NCBI RefSeq assembly: GCF_000382245.1
Contig: NZ_KB907882.1
Coordinates: forward strand, 1-62,210
DNA length: 62,210 nt
Reading direction: 5' to 3'
From: Kushneria aurantia DSM 21353
Lineage (GTDB): Bacteria; Pseudomonadota; Gammaproteobacteria; Pseudomonadales; Halomonadaceae
This document shows positions 1-9,642 of this stretch, one piece after another; position 1 is the stretch's first letter; the number at the start of each line of letters is the position of its first letter. The notes beneath the pieces were generated by a model. That model did not search any database. It saw nothing but the letters and a program-made list of their open reading frames with translations, and was not told the DNA's origin. A program made the position numbers and the translations under genes.

Positions 1-326
1 GCCACCACCTGGGGTGAGACGCCGGGCAGTACACTGTCAACCCAACGGCGAAAGGCGGCTTCGAACTCTCCGGGGTTCATCAGTCCAAAGAGGCGCGCGA
101 AGGTATCGTGCGAGGGAATTCCGTTGGGCAGGGTAAGGTACTGGCGCAACCATGGCAGCTTCTCCCTGGCCCAGAACTCGATCTCCTCGAACGTGTCAGT
201 GCCGACCAGAATGCCGCAGGCCGCCACGGTCAGCACCTCCGGCAAGGAGTGCTGAACCTTGCTGGACTGGCGGGGATCGGTGACGGCGACGAAAACATCC
301 ATGATGGGCTTTGGGGACTGGGGCAT
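1..326 (-). CDS. ISAs1-family transposase, N-terminal part
   Basis: Starts at ATG 324-326 (MPQSPKPIMDVF) and runs off the left edge. About 108 residues are visible. They carry the conserved N-terminal domain of ISAs1/H-repeat transposases: a DPR near residue 16, a TVAACGIL helix, an IEFWAREKLPWLR segment and the PSHDTFARLFGLM block. The DDE catalytic residues would lie beyond the edge. It is the transposase of the element that truncates the neighbouring SorC gene. Whether it is intact cannot be judged here. Confidence 0.85.
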   Translation of the reverse strand, partial: MPQSPKPIMDVFVAVTDPRQSSKVQHSLPEVLTVAACGILVGTDTFEEIEFWAREKLPWLRQYLTLPNGIPSHDTFARLFGLMNPGEFEAAFRRWVDSVLPGVSPQVV

Positions 327-412
327 GAGGGAACTCCGAACAAATGCCTCAGCTATACCGATTCACACGTGATTCTTCAAATGCGATCGATTATCGACGT
401 GCGATCGCCCTG
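1..412 (-). mobile_element. ISAs1-family insertion sequence, partial
   Basis: The transposase 5' end and the outer end of an insertion sequence are visible; the rest lies left of the window. Read on the minus strand, the outer end begins CAGGGC at 412, which fits ISAs1-family termini. The adjoining host sequence from 413 is the coding frame of a SorC-type regulator, so the element sits inside that gene. The target duplication and the other end cannot be seen. Confidence 0.75.
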
Positions 413-784
413 GGTCCCCACATTGCGCCCCATCCCCACCGCCACGATAGTGCCGTCCTCCAGGGTACGTGTCAGATGGTCGGCCACCAGACTCGATACG
501 GCGTGGCGCTGCACCTCGGCGTCAACATGATCGAGAGCGATCAGCGCGCGGCGAATACCGAAGCGCTGTATCAGCGCCTGCTCGATCTCGGCCGAGACCG
601 CAGGGTGCTGGCGCACCCTGACATCGACGATGCCCTCTGCCTGGGCACGTTTGAGCATCCGCCCGACCTTGATGCGCGACATCCCCAGCCGACCGGCGAT
701 CGCCTCCTGGGTTTCGCCCTGCACATAGTAGAGAGTGGCGATCTCGGTCATCATCTCGATGTCGGGGTCGATGCGCTCGTTCAT
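413..784 (-). pseudogene. SorC/DeoR-type sugar-responsive regulator, truncated by IS
   Basis: Starts at ATG 784 (MNERIDPDIEMM). Residues 12-60 form the HTH typical of the SorC family (ETQEAIAGRLGMSRIKVGRML). The start of the sugar-phosphate-binding domain follows, ending in the family signature VAVGMGRNVG. At 412/413 the frame enters the IS and stops about ten codons later, so about 124 native residues remain of the usual 310-330. It lies 142 bp downstream of the rpiB-like gene on the same strand and was probably the local regulator of the kinase/isomerase genes. The effector domain is lost, so ligand-responsive control by this copy should be gone. The family call is firm; the regulated pathway is inferred. 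Confidence 0.8.
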
Positions 785-926
785 TACTGCCACTCCGCTG
801 GCGAAACATCCAGGGGATGATGCCGAATATCTGTTGAACCGGTATAAAAACGGCGCATCACCCGGATGCGCCGCGGCGCCGCATCGCGCCGGCACGGCTC
901 AACGCGACGTTAATGGCACCAAAGCC

Positions 927-1403
927 CTACCGGCCGGTACCCTGCTCCCGCTCGTACGCCTTGATACGGTCGACCTTGGCCTGCGAACCGCCGCCGCTGA
1001 AGTCGCTTTCAAGGAATGACTCGGCGATCTTTTTGGCCAGCTCGATGCCGATCACGCGCGCGCCCATTGTCACGATCTGGGCGTCGTTGCTCTTGCGCGC
1101 ACGCTCGGCAGAATAAGTGTCGTGCGCCTGAGCGGCGCGAATGCCCGGCACCTTGTTGGCCGAGATCGCCACGCCGATACCGGTACCGCAGATCAGGATG
1201 CCGCGATCGAAGCGACCATCATTGATGGCTTGCGCCACGGCGAAGGCAATGTCGGGATAGAGCACCGGCTCGGCATCATGGGTACCGAAATCCTCTACCT
1301 CGTAGCCCAGCGAGCGCACATGCTCGACCATTACCTGCTTCATCTCATAGGCCGCTTCATCACAGCCCAGCGCCACGCGCAATGTTTTACCCGCTGCTGT
1401 CAT
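927..1403 (-). CDS. RpiB/LacAB-type sugar-phosphate isomerase (candidate D-erythrulose 4-phosphate isomerase)
   Basis: 158 aa, full length for the RpiB/LacA/LacB fold. The substrate-site Asp is at 15 (GCDEA) and the catalytic Cys at 72 in the CGTGIG motif; NKVPGIRAAQAHD and NDAQIVTMGARVIG follow. Start ATG 1403 has GGGAG six bases upstream. Housekeeping RpiB interconverts ribulose 5-P and ribose 5-P, but members of this family (EryI, DerI) isomerise D-erythrulose 4-P to D-erythrose 4-P in tetritol catabolism. The neighbouring DhaKL-type kinase and TIM-like isomerase favour the tetrose role, an inference from context. It is divergent from the kinase across an AT-rich 356-bp gap. Confidence 0.85.
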   Translation of the reverse strand: MTAAGKTLRVALGCDEAAYEMKQVMVEHVRSLGYEVEDFGTHDAEPVLYPDIAFAVAQAINDGRFDRGILICGTGIGVAISANKVPGIRAAQAHDTYSAERARKSNDAQIVTMGARVIGIELAKKIAESFLESDFSGGGSQAKVDRIKAYEREQGTGR

Positions 1404-1759
1404 GTCTATCTCCCGGTGTGAAACACACCCTGTTGAGTGCTCCGCAACAGGTTACGCCAGCCGGATCATATGAACAAAGACAATTCAAATGAAAGTATCA
1501 TCGCGCTTTGGCCGAACGGGATGACAATGGAATAAAAAATACAAAACAATCAATACATTACAAAAACATCCTGCTTTATCGCACCAGAGACGCCGCTCCT
1601 TTAAACCAAAGTCGCATGCGTCTGTCGCCTGCATAGCGCTAATATGGCCCCATTGGATCTAACAAATGAACAAACCGGGATCATATTATCGTTAACGACC
1701 GGCGCACAGCGCGCCAACGACGATATTGCGATCCCGTTGCCATCAGGAGTAAGTCTGCC
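1404..1759. promoter_or_regulatory. Divergent regulatory region between isomerase and kinase genes
   Basis: 356 bp without a gene, clearly more AT-rich than its surroundings. ATGAACAAA occurs at 1470-1478 and 1666-1674, and GGATCATAT occurs beside each (1463-1471 and 1678-1686) but in swapped order. Such repeated words upstream of two divergent transcripts suit binding sites for the SorC-type regulator whose gene lies next door; that assignment is inference. No convincing sigma70 hexamer pair stood out by eye. Confidence 0.4.
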
Positions 1760-3475
1760 ATGACGCGCCTTTATAATGATCCTGCTGCTTTCGTCGATGA
1801 GGCGACCGAGGGCTTCGTCGCCGCCTACCCGCTGCGGGTGCGTCAGGTGCCCGGCGGCGTGATCCGCAGTACGCGCAGCGAACCGGACACGGTGGCGGTG
1901 GTGATCGGCGGTGGCTCCGGCCACTATCCGGCCTTCGCCGGCCTGGTCGGCCAGGGGCTGGCCCACGGCGCTGCCATGGGCAATCTGTTCGCCTCGCCCT
2001 CCGCTCAGCAGATCTACTCGGTGGCGCGTGCCGCCAACAACGGCGCTGGCGTGCTGCTGAGCTACGGCAACTACGCCGGTGACGTGCTGCACTTCGGCCA
2101 GGCGCGCGACCGGCTGATCAACGACGGCATTCCCTGCGAGATGGTCAAGGTCATCGACGACGTCTCCAGCGCCGAGATTGACGAAATCGACAAGCGCCGC
2201 GGCATCGCCGGCGACCTCACCGTGTTCAAGATCGCCGCCGCCGCCGCCGAGGCGGGCTACTCGCTTGACGAGGTCGTGCGTGTCGCCGAACACGCCAACC
2301 TGCGTACCCGCTCCTTCGGTGTCGCCTTCGACGGCTGCACCCTGCCCGGCGCCGATGACGCCCTCTTCCACGTTCCCGAAGGCAAAATGGCGGTGGGGCT
2401 GGGCATCCACGGTGAGCCCGGCATCAGCGAGCAGGCGATCCCCAGCGCCGACGAGCTGGCCGAGCTGCTGGTCGAAAAACTGCTTGGCGAGCTGCCGGAG
2501 GGCGTCGACAGAGCCGAGGGCGCACGCGCCTCGGTGCTGCTCAACGGTCTGGGCACCATCAAGTATGAAGAGCTTTTCGTGGTCTATCGCCGCGTCAATC
2601 AGCTGATCGAGGAGGCCGGCATCACCATCGTCGAGCCCGAAGTGGGCGAGCTGGTGACCAGCCTCGATATGGCCGGCGCCTCCCTGACCCTGTTCTGGCT
2701 CGACGACGAGCTGGAAAAATTCTGGGCCGCACCGGCGGATACTCCCGCTTACCGCAAAGGCAGCGTTACCACCAGCGAGCAGCTCGACGCTACCGAGCTG
2801 GACATTCCCGACCCGGACGACCTGCCAAAGGCGAGCAGCGAATCGCGTGAGGCCGCAGAAAAAGTGCTGGCGGCACTGGAAGCCACGGCCAGGGTGGTCG
2901 AAGAGAACGCCGAGGAGTTCGGCCGTATCGACGCCGTGGCCGGCGACGGCGATCACGGCATCGGCATGCAGCGCGGCAGTCAGGCCGCGCTGGAGAAAGC
3001 GCGCGAGCTGAAGGAGCGCGACGCCGGCGCCGGCAGTCTGCTGCGCATCGCCGGCGACGCCTGGGCCGACCGCGCCGGCGGCACCTCCGGCGCCATCTGG
3101 GGCGCGCTGCTGCACTCGCTGGCGATGGCCATGGGCGACGACAAAAAGCCTGATGCCGCCACCATCGCACGCGGCGTCGAGGAGGCACTCGACAACATCA
3201 TGACCTTCGGCAAGGCGAAAGTCGGTGACAAGACGCTGGTCGATGTGCTCTCGCCCTTCAGCGACACCCTGAGTGAGCGGGTCGAGGCCGGCGACGCCCT
3301 GGCACAGGCCTGGCAGAAAGCCGCCGAACGCGCCGACGAAGCCGCGCAGGCGACCGCCGACCTCAGGCCGAAGATCGGTCGCGCCCGGCCGCTGGCGGAG
3401 AAGAGCCTGGGCACACCGGATGCCGGTGCCGTATCGCTCGCCATGATCGTCAGGGCGGTGCAGGATGTGCTCTAG
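1760..3475 (+). CDS. DhaK-DhaL type ketose kinase (dihydroxyacetone or erythrulose kinase)
   Basis: 571-aa single-chain ATP-dependent kinase. The N-terminal DhaK domain (about 1-330) has the substrate-binding His at 217 in GLGIHGEPG. The C-terminal DhaL domain (about 365-571) has the Mg-ATP motif AGDGDHG and the RAGGTSGAIWG loop. The length matches Citrobacter-type DHA kinase. The family phosphorylates dihydroxyacetone, and close relatives (LerK, DerK) phosphorylate L- or D-erythrulose. It is followed by a TIM-like isomerase and faces an RpiB-type isomerase, which suits erythrulose better than dihydroxyacetone; this is inferred. Start ATG 1760 has AGGAG about ten bases upstream. Confidence 0.9.
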   Translation: MTRLYNDPAAFVDEATEGFVAAYPLRVRQVPGGVIRSTRSEPDTVAVVIGGGSGHYPAFAGLVGQGLAHGAAMGNLFASPSAQQIYSVARAANNGAGVLLSYGNYAGDVLHFGQARDRLINDGIPCEMVKVIDDVSSAEIDEIDKRRGIAGDLTVFKIAAAAAEAGYSLDEVVRVAEHANLRTRSFGVAFDGCTLPGADDALFHVPEGKMAVGLGIHGEPGISEQAIPSADELAELLVEKLLGELPEGVDRAEGARASVLLNGLGTIKYEELFVVYRRVNQLIEEAGITIVEPEVGELVTSLDMAGASLTLFWLDDELEKFWAAPADTPAYRKGSVTTSEQLDATELDIPDPDDLPKASSESREAAEKVLAALEATARVVEENAEEFGRIDAVAGDGDHGIGMQRGSQAALEKARELKERDAGAGSLLRIAGDAWADRAGGTSGAIWGALLHSLAMAMGDDKKPDAATIARGVEEALDNIMTFGKAKVGDKTLVDVLSPFSDTLSERVEAGDALAQAWQKAAERADEAAQATADLRPKIGRARPLAEKSLGTPDAGAVSLAMIVRAVQDVL

Positions 3476-3538
3476 CAGCCTGTCGGGTGGCATCATATGC
3501 CGCCCGGCATGTTCACTGCGGAAAAGGAGCCTCTGCCC

Positions 3539-4303
3539 ATGAGCCACGAACCGATTCTGATCGGCACCAGCCTCAAGATGTATTTCGGCTATCATCGCAC
3601 CCTGGAGTGGTGTCGCCGGGTGGCGGATGTCGCCGGCCGCCATCGAGCAGTCACCGAAGGGCATGTCGAACTCTTCGTACTGCCCTCCTTTCCGACGCTG
3701 GCGCCGGTACTGGAGATCTTCGCCGCAACGCCGGTGGCGGTGGGCGCCCAGCACGTTGCCGCTCAGGCTTCAGGCGCCTATACCGGTGAGGTCAGCGCGC
3801 AGATGCTCGCCGAGATGGGCTGTCGCTACGCCGAAGTGGGCCACGCCGAGCGCCGCCGCCTGTTTCACGAGGATGATGCCGACATCGCCGCCCGCACCGG
3901 CGCCGCCCTGGCTCAGGGCCTGACCCCGGTGCTGTGCGTCGGCGAGGCCGAGCGCGGCGACCCCGCGGCAGCGGCCAGTGAATGCATTCGCCAGGTCGAT
4001 GCGGCGCTTTCGGGCTACGGCCAAAAACCCGACTCACTGGTGGTGGCCTACGAGCCGCACTGGGCGATCGGCGCCGCCGAACCCGCCTCCAGTGCCCACA
4101 TCAGCGCGGTCTGCGCCGAACTACAGCGCCATCTCGATGCGCACTATGGCGGCGCGGTAATCTATGGCGGCAGCGCCGGTCCCGGGCTTCTGACCCAGCT
4201 GGCCGGGGCCACTCGCGGCATGTTCCTGGGCCGCTTCGTTCACGACGCCACCGCCTTCGAGACCATTTTCGACGAGGCGTTGAAACTGCGTGGTGTCCTC
4301 TGA
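3539..4303 (+). CDS. Triosephosphate-isomerase-like protein (candidate L-erythrulose 1-phosphate isomerase)
   Basis: 254 aa TIM barrel. The substrate Lys lies in GTSLKMYFG instead of the GNWKMNG of housekeeping TpiA. The catalytic His is in VGHAERR and the catalytic Glu in AYEPHWAIG. The mobile loop lacks the usual GTGK and reads AAEPASS; the phosphate loop is IYGGSAGPG. These substitutions are the ones seen in EryH/LerI proteins, which convert L-erythrulose 1-P to D-erythrulose 4-P. Start ATG 3539 has AAGGAG upstream and is preferred over ATG 3497. It lies 63 bp after the kinase, probably in one transcript. A true TpiA role in dihydroxyacetone use is the alternative. Confidence 0.8.
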   Translation: MSHEPILIGTSLKMYFGYHRTLEWCRRVADVAGRHRAVTEGHVELFVLPSFPTLAPVLEIFAATPVAVGAQHVAAQASGAYTGEVSAQMLAEMGCRYAEVGHAERRRLFHEDDADIAARTGAALAQGLTPVLCVGEAERGDPAAAASECIRQVDAALSGYGQKPDSLVVAYEPHWAIGAAEPASSAHISAVCAELQRHLDAHYGGAVIYGGSAGPGLLTQLAGATRGMFLGRFVHDATAFETIFDEALKLRGVL

Positions 4304-4483
4304 ACCCAACGTTGTCGGCCCGGAAAGCAGCCGGGGGGCGACATCATCGCCGCATGACGCTACTCTTTTCAGGACACGTCTTTCAGACAACGTAGCGCTG
4401 AACCACCGGTCGCCGGGCCGATATGGCATGGCCCGACGACCCTTTCTCGACATCCACCACCAGGGCAGGGAGTCCAACGAAAT

Positions 4484-6478
4484 ATGAGCTCGCGTCGCCA
4501 CCTCGCCAATGCCATTCGCGCCCTCTCGATGGACGCCGTACAGAAGGCCAATTCCGGTCACCCCGGGATGCCGATGGGCATGGCCGACATCGCCGAAGTG
4601 CTGTGGAACGACCATCTCAAGCACAATCCGGCCAATCCCGACTGGGCAGATCGTGACCGTTTCATTCTCTCCAACGGCCATGGCTCGATGCTGCACTACT
4701 CGCTTTTGCATCTGACCGGCTATGACCTGCCGATGGAGGAGCTCAAGAACTTCCGCCAGGTCGGCTCGAAAACGCCGGGCCACCCGGAGCACGGCCACAC
4801 CGCCGGTATCGAGACCACTACCGGCCCGCTCGGTCAGGGCCTGGCCAACGGTGTCGGCATGGCGGTCGCCGAACGTACCCTCGCCGCTCAGTTCAACCGC
4901 GACGGCTTTGATATCGTCAACCATCGCACCTGGGTATTCGCCGGCGATGGCTGCCTGATGGAGGGCATCAGCCATGAAGCCTGCTCGCTGGCCGGCCACC
5001 TGGGACTGGGCAACCTGATCGTCTTCTACGACGACAACGGCATCTCCATCGACGGCGAGGTCAAGGGCTGGTTCTCCGACGACAGCGCCGCCCGCTTCGA
5101 GGCCTACCACTGGCACGTGCTGCGCGACGTCGACGGCCATGACGCCGAGCAGATCAACGCCGCCATTCGTGAGGCAAAGGAAGTCACCGACAAACCCACC
5201 CTGATCATCTGCAAGACGGTGATCGGCTTTGGCTCGCCCAACAAGGCGGGCAAGGAAGAGAGCCACGGCGCCGCGCTGGGCGAAGACGAAGTCGCGGCCT
5301 CGCGCAAGGAACTGGGCTGGGACTACCCCGCCTTCGAGATTCCCGACGACGTTTACAAGGCGTGGGACGCCCGCGACGAAGGCAAAAAGCGCGAAGACGC
5401 CTACAAGGAGAAGCTCGCCGCCTATGAGAAGGCGCATCCGGAACTCGCCAGGGAGCTCAAGCGCCGCTACAGCGGCGAGCTGCCGGCCGACTTCGACGGC
5501 GACGCCCTGATTCAGCGCGCCCAGGAGAAGATGGAGACCACCGCCTCGCGCAAGGCATCGCTGGGCGTGCTCAACGAGCTGGCCCCCGAACTGCCGGAGC
5601 TGTTCGGCGGCAGCGCCGACCTCGCGCCCTCCAACCTGACGCTGTGGGAAGGCGCCCAGGCGGTCAGCAAGGAGAACTTCAAGGGCAACTACCTGCACTA
5701 CGGCGTGCGCGAGTTCGGCATGGGCGGCATCGCCAACGGCATCGCCACCCATGGCGGCTTCATTCCCTTCGATGCCACCTTCCTGGTGTTCATGGAGTAC
5801 ATGCACAACGCCGTACGCATGTCGGCGCTGTCGCACACGCGCCTTATTCACGTCTTCACCCACGACTCCATCGGCCTGGGCGAGGATGGCCCCACCCACC
5901 AGCCGATCGAGCAGATGTCGGATCTGCGCAACCTGCCCGGACTGGCCACCTGGCGCCCCTGCGACGCCACCGAAACGGCCGCCAGCTGGGTCGAGGGCAT
6001 CAAGCGCGAGCACGGCCCCACCGCGCTGATCTTCTCGCGCCAGAACCTGCCGGCGCAGAAGCGTGACCATGAGCAGGTGAAAAATATTCGCCGCGGCGGC
6101 TACATCCTGCGCGACTGCGACGGTCAGCCGGAGCTGATTCTGATCGGCACCGGCTCGGAGGTCGACCTCGCCATGCAGGCCGCCGAGCAGCTCGACGGCA
6201 AGGGCCACAGGGTGCGCGTCGTCTCCATGCCGTGCACCAGCCAGTTCGACGAGCAGGACCAGGGCTATCGCGATTCGGTGCTGCCACCCTCGGTGCGCAA
6301 GCGCCTGGCGATCGAAGCGGCCATTCCCACAAGCTGGTACAAGTACGTGGGCCTGGACGGCGACGTCTTCGGCATGACCACCTACGGTGAGTCCGGCAAG
6401 GGCCCGGATCTCTTCAAGCACTTCGGCTTCACCCCCGAAAAGGTGGTCGAGCGCGCCGTGGAGCTTTTGAAAAGCTGA
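4484..6478 (+). CDS. tkt: Transketolase
   Basis: 664 aa, full length. The thiamine-diphosphate domain has [10 protein letters not shown] near 20-29 and the [13 protein letters not shown] diphosphate/metal motif near 155; the pyrimidine domain ([10 protein letters not shown]) and the C-terminal domain follow. It transfers two-carbon units between ketose and aldose phosphates in the cytosolic pentose phosphate pathway and uses or makes erythrose 4-P, the predicted product of the isomerases upstream. A 180-bp gap separates it from the TIM-like gene, so it may have its own promoter. A strong palindromic terminator follows. Confidence 0.97.
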   Translation: MSSRRHLANAIRALSMDAVQKANSGHPGMPMGMADIAEVLWNDHLKHNPANPDWADRDRFILSNGHGSMLHYSLLHLTGYDLPMEELKNFRQVGSKTPGHPEHGHTAGIETTTGPLGQGLANGVGMAVAERTLAAQFNRDGFDIVNHRTWVFAGDGCLMEGISHEACSLAGHLGLGNLIVFYDDNGISIDGEVKGWFSDDSAARFEAYHWHVLRDVDGHDAEQINAAIREAKEVTDKPTLIICKTVIGFGSPNKAGKEESHGAALGEDEVAASRKELGWDYPAFEIPDDVYKAWDARDEGKKREDAYKEKLAAYEKAHPELARELKRRYSGELPADFDGDALIQRAQEKMETTASRKASLGVLNELAPELPELFGGSADLAPSNLTLWEGAQAVSKENFKGNYLHYGVREFGMGGIANGIATHGGFIPFDATFLVFMEYMHNAVRMSALSHTRLIHVFTHDSIGLGEDGPTHQPIEQMSDLRNLPGLATWRPCDATETAASWVEGIKREHGPTALIFSRQNLPAQKRDHEQVKNIRRGGYILRDCDGQPELILIGTGSEVDLAMQAAEQLDGKGHRVRVVSMPCTSQFDEQDQGYRDSVLPPSVRKRLAIEAAIPTSWYKYVGLDGDVFGMTTYGESGKGPDLFKHFGFTPEKVVERAVELLKS

Positions 6479-6490
6479 TATCGAAGACGA

Positions 6491-6564
6491 GCCGCTGTAC
6501 GTCATTGACGTACAGCGGCCGATAAAAAAAGGGCCCGGCGGTATACCGCCGGGCCCTTTCTTTT
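6491..6564. terminator. Double hairpin, bidirectional terminator between tkt and fbaB
   Basis: First hairpin 6491-6519 (arms GCCGCTGTACGTCA and its complement). Second is a perfect 26-bp palindrome at 6531-6556, preceded by seven A and followed by TTTCTTTT. The A-palindrome-T layout serves both convergent genes. Confidence 0.85.
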
Positions 6565-6578
6565 GATCCAGAATTCCC

Positions 6579-7631
6579 TCAGGCGACGCTGACGCTGTCG
6601 TCCAGATAGACATCCTGGATGGCGTTGATCAGCTCGACGCCCTCTTTCATCGGCTTCTGGAACGCCTTGCGACCGGCAATCAGCCCCATGCCACCGGCAC
6701 GCTTGTTGATCACCGCGGTACGGACCGCCTCGCCAAGATCGGAGTGGCCCTTGGAACCGCCGCCGGAGTTGATCAGCCCGGCGCGGCCCATGAAGCAGTT
6801 GACCACCTGGTAACGGGTCCAGTCGATCGGATTGTCGGTCAGCAGCTCGTCATAGATGCGGTCATGAGTATGACCGAAACCGATCGCCCGGTAGCCGCCG
6901 TTGTTCTCCGGCAGCTTCTGCTTGACGATGTCGGCCTTGATGGTGGCCGCCAGATGGATCGCCTGGCTGGTGAGGTCGGAGGAGACGTGATAGTCGGTGC
7001 CGTCCTTCTTGAATTCGGGGTTGCGCAGGTAGGACCACAGCACGGTCACCATGCCCAGCTCGTGGGCACGCTCGAACGCCTCGCTGATCTCCTGGATCTG
7101 GCGGCGGCAGTCCGGCGAACCGAAGTAGATCGTCGCGCCCACCGCAATGCAGCCCATATCGAAGGCCTGCTCGACCTGGGCGAACAGCGTCTGATCGTAG
7201 ATCGGCGGATAGGTCAGCGTCTCGTTGTGGTTGAGCTTGACCATCATGGGGATGCGATGCGCATAGCGCCGCGCCACCGAGGAGAGCACCCCGAGGGTGG
7301 AAGCGACGCAGTTACAACCCGCCTCGACGGCCAGCTCGACGATATTTTTGGGATCGAAATACTGCGGATTGGGCGCAAAGGAGGCACCGGCGGAGTGCTC
7401 GATCCCCTGGTCGACCGGCAGAATGCTCACGTAGCCCGTGCCACCCAGTCGGCCATGATCGAAAAGCGTCTGCATGTTGCGCAGCACGACCGGCGAGCGA
7501 TCGCTCTCCGTCATCACCCGATCGATAAAGTCGGGGCCCGGCAGATAGAGATCCTGTTTGGGGAAACCGGCACAGGTATGGCCCAGCAGACTATCCGCTT
7601 CCTTGCCCAGCAGGCTGGCGATATCAGTCAT
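6579..7631 (-). CDS. fbaB: Class I fructose-bisphosphate aldolase, FbaB/DhnA type
   Basis: 350 aa. DhnA-type markers are [13 protein letters not shown] near 92-104, [21 protein letters not shown], the Schiff-base region [11 protein letters not shown], and the phosphate-binding GGGSKG and [12 protein letters not shown] at the C-terminus. It cleaves fructose 1,6-bisphosphate to DHAP and glyceraldehyde 3-P. It is convergent with tkt and divergent from pgk across 217 bp that must hold both promoters. Many relatives carry a class II aldolase next to pgk instead; this one has the metal-independent form. Confidence 0.95.
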   Translation of the reverse strand: MTDIASLLGKEADSLLGHTCAGFPKQDLYLPGPDFIDRVMTESDRSPVVLRNMQTLFDHGRLGGTGYVSILPVDQGIEHSAGASFAPNPQYFDPKNIVELAVEAGCNCVASTLGVLSSVARRYAHRIPMMVKLNHNETLTYPPIYDQTLFAQVEQAFDMGCIAVGATIYFGSPDCRRQIQEISEAFERAHELGMVTVLWSYLRNPEFKKDGTDYHVSSDLTSQAIHLAATIKADIVKQKLPENNGGYRAIGFGHTHDRIYDELLTDNPIDWTRYQVVNCFMGRAGLINSGGGSKGHSDLGEAVRTAVINKRAGGMGLIAGRKAFQKPMKEGVELINAIQDVYLDDSVSVA

Positions 7632-7848
7632 TTACATCATCCTCTCTTCAAATATCCCGCGAAAACCCCTTCCACTATAAAGCGCCGGGCGCGGCGACGC
7701 ATCCATCGCCGTGGCGAGGGCGACACCATCGCGCAGACACCACCAGGGGCTGCCCTGCTATGATGAAAGCCGGTTTTGTCGAGCCACGTAGCGTACGACC
7801 CACGGCTCGTTTTTCGTCAAAGGGTGTTTTCATCAAAGGAGAGTTCAC

Positions 7849-9018
7849 ATGAACGTGCGCAAGATGTCCGAACTGGAGCTCGGCGGTCAGCGTGTGCTGA
7901 TTCGTCAGGACCTCAACGTGCCGATCAAGCACGGCCGGGTCACCTCGGATGCCCGCATCCGCGCCAGCCTGCCCACCATCCGCACGGCACTGGAGCACAA
8001 TGCCCGAGTGATGCTGATGAGCCACCTCGGCCGCCCTACCGAAGGCGAGCCCAACGATGAAGAGTCGCTGGCGCCGGTGGCCCACCATCTCGGCGAACTG
8101 CTGGGCATGAAGGTGCGGCTGGTGAGCGACTATCTCGAGCAGGACCCGCAGGTGCAGGAAGGTGAGGTCGTGCTGCTGGAGAACGTGCGCTTCAACGTCG
8201 GCGAGAAAAAGGATGACGAGGCGCTGGCGAAGAAGTACGCCAGCCTCTGCGATGTCTACGTGATGGACGCCTTCGGCACCGCCCACCGCGCCCAGGCCTC
8301 CACTCATGGCGTGGCGCGCTTCGCGCCTGCCGCCTGCGCCGGACCGCTGCTCTCCTCCGAACTGGAGGCACTGGAGAAGGCGCTGTCGACGCCCAAACGT
8401 CCCATGGTCGCGGTGGTCGGCGGCTCCAAGGTGTCGAGCAAACTGGAAGTGCTCAACGCCCTCTCCGAGAAGTGCGATCAGCTGATCGTCGGCGGCGGCA
8501 TCGCCAATACCTTCATCGCCGCCGCCGGGTACAACGTCGGCAAATCGCTTTATGAAGCCGACCTGGTCGATCAGGCGAAGGCGCTGATGGAGAAGGTCAA
8601 GGTGCCGCTGCCGATCGACGTCATCGTCGCCAACGAACTCTCCGAGGAGGCCACCCCGGTGACCCGCCACCTCGACGAGGTGAAAGACGACGAGATGATC
8701 CTCGACGTCGGCCCGCAGACCGCACAGAGCTACGGCGCCGCCCTGCGCGAGGCCGGTACTATCCTCTGGAACGGCCCGGTGGGCGTATTCGAGATCGACC
8801 AGTTCGGCGGCGGCACCCACGCCATGGCACAGGCCATCGCCGACAGCGACGGCTTCTCGATTGCCGGCGGCGGCGATACCCTGGCGGCGATCGACAAGTA
8901 CGGCGTGACTGACGACATCTCCTATATCTCCACCGGCGGCGGCGCCTTCCTCGAGTATGTCGAGGGCAAGACGCTGCCCGCGGTCAGCGCCCTGCGTGAC
9001 GCCGCCAAACACGGCTAG
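7849..9018 (+). CDS. pgk: Phosphoglycerate kinase
   Basis: 389 aa, usual bacterial length. N-terminal 3-phosphoglycerate site [10 protein letters not shown] (canonical RxDxNVP) and SHLGRP; the [11 protein letters not shown] hinge; C-terminal nucleotide site with WNGPVGVFE and the GGGDTLAAI loop. It catalyses 1,3-bisphosphoglycerate + ADP to 3-phosphoglycerate + ATP in the cytosol. Start ATG 7849 follows AAAGGAGAG. The gene after it is unrelated and a GC hairpin follows. Confidence 0.98.
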   Translation: MNVRKMSELELGGQRVLIRQDLNVPIKHGRVTSDARIRASLPTIRTALEHNARVMLMSHLGRPTEGEPNDEESLAPVAHHLGELLGMKVRLVSDYLEQDPQVQEGEVVLLENVRFNVGEKKDDEALAKKYASLCDVYVMDAFGTAHRAQASTHGVARFAPAACAGPLLSSELEALEKALSTPKRPMVAVVGGSKVSSKLEVLNALSEKCDQLIVGGGIANTFIAAAGYNVGKSLYEADLVDQAKALMEKVKVPLPIDVIVANELSEEATPVTRHLDEVKDDEMILDVGPQTAQSYGAALREAGTILWNGPVGVFEIDQFGGGTHAMAQAIADSDGFSIAGGGDTLAAIDKYGVTDDISYISTGGGAFLEYVEGKTLPAVSALRDAAKHG

Positions 9019-9041
9019 TCGCCTTTTGCAGGCCATTGCAT

Positions 9042-9079
9042 CCGCGCCCGTCGCCCGTGGCGGCGGGCGCGGTAATTTT
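9042..9079 (+). terminator. Hairpin after pgk
   Basis: Arms CCGCGCCCG (9042-9050) and CGGGCGCGG (9064-9072), then TAATTTTT. Likely intrinsic terminator for pgk. Confidence 0.6.
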
Positions 9080-9135
9080 TGGCGCTGCCGGCTCGCGGCG
9101 GGTACACTCGCCGAAACTGCTGACAATGGCCAATA

Positions 9136-9582
9136 ATGAGCCAACCTTCCTTTCGCATTGGCGCCCTGCCCAATACCGCTGCCCTCGTAGAGGGCGCGGT
9201 ATGGGTCGGCTACGCCTGGAGCGCGCAGTGGACCCTGACTCGCGGCGACAGTCTCGTCTTTCTGATCGCCTCCCTGCTGCTGCTGTGCGGCGCCCTGACA
9301 TCGCTGATGTGGCGGCCCATGCGGCTGACGCTGGCGCGCTACAGGGCACGCAAGCGACGCACTGAAATGTGGATGCATATCCTCTACCCACCGCTATTGC
9401 TGGCACCGCCGCTGTGGTGGCTGCTGGAGCGACTGGTCGGCGACCTGCCCGCCGTCCAGCAGTGGACGCTCGCCTGCCTTTTGATGACCACCGGCTGGAT
9501 GGTGTTTCTGATCTCGGTGGTGATCAAACAGCTGATCGGCTACTACCGTCGCTCGCTGGACAACTACAGCGCCGAGGAGTAG
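9136..9582 (+). CDS. Small integral membrane protein, function unknown
   Basis: 148 aa. Hydrophobic stretches lie near residues 38-60, 80-98 and 113-135, with a basic loop (RYRARKRRTEMW) between the first two and a polar C-terminus (YYRRSLDNYSAEE). I recognise no family. It is the only gene between pgk and the convergent dld, and the frame is open with normal codon use. The start at 9136 gives the longest frame; no strong ribosome site decides it. Confidence 0.65.
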   Translation: MSQPSFRIGALPNTAALVEGAVWVGYAWSAQWTLTRGDSLVFLIASLLLLCGALTSLMWRPMRLTLARYRARKRRTEMWMHILYPPLLLAPPLWWLLERLVGDLPAVQQWTLACLLMTTGWMVFLISVVIKQLIGYYRRSLDNYSAEE

Positions 9583-9642
9583 CGCGGCGCCGCCCGCCAA
9601 CATCGCTCCGCGGGCGATGCGCGCATGGTGACTGCTGCCCCC

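Noticed and set aside
1601-3754. 717-codon open frame antisense to the kinase gene
   Set aside because: Shadow of a GC-rich gene in the opposite frame; low-complexity Gly/Ala/Arg/Gln translation and no family match, while the plus strand encodes a clear DhaKL kinase.
3539-4303. Housekeeping triosephosphate isomerase
   Set aside because: Loop and N-terminal motif differ from TpiA (GTSLKMYFG, missing GTGK) and context favours a tetrulose isomerase; kept as the alternative, not the main call.
4121-6613. 830-codon open frame antisense to transketolase
   Set aside because: Mirror of the tkt codon pattern; no recognisable domain, and it crosses a strong terminator.
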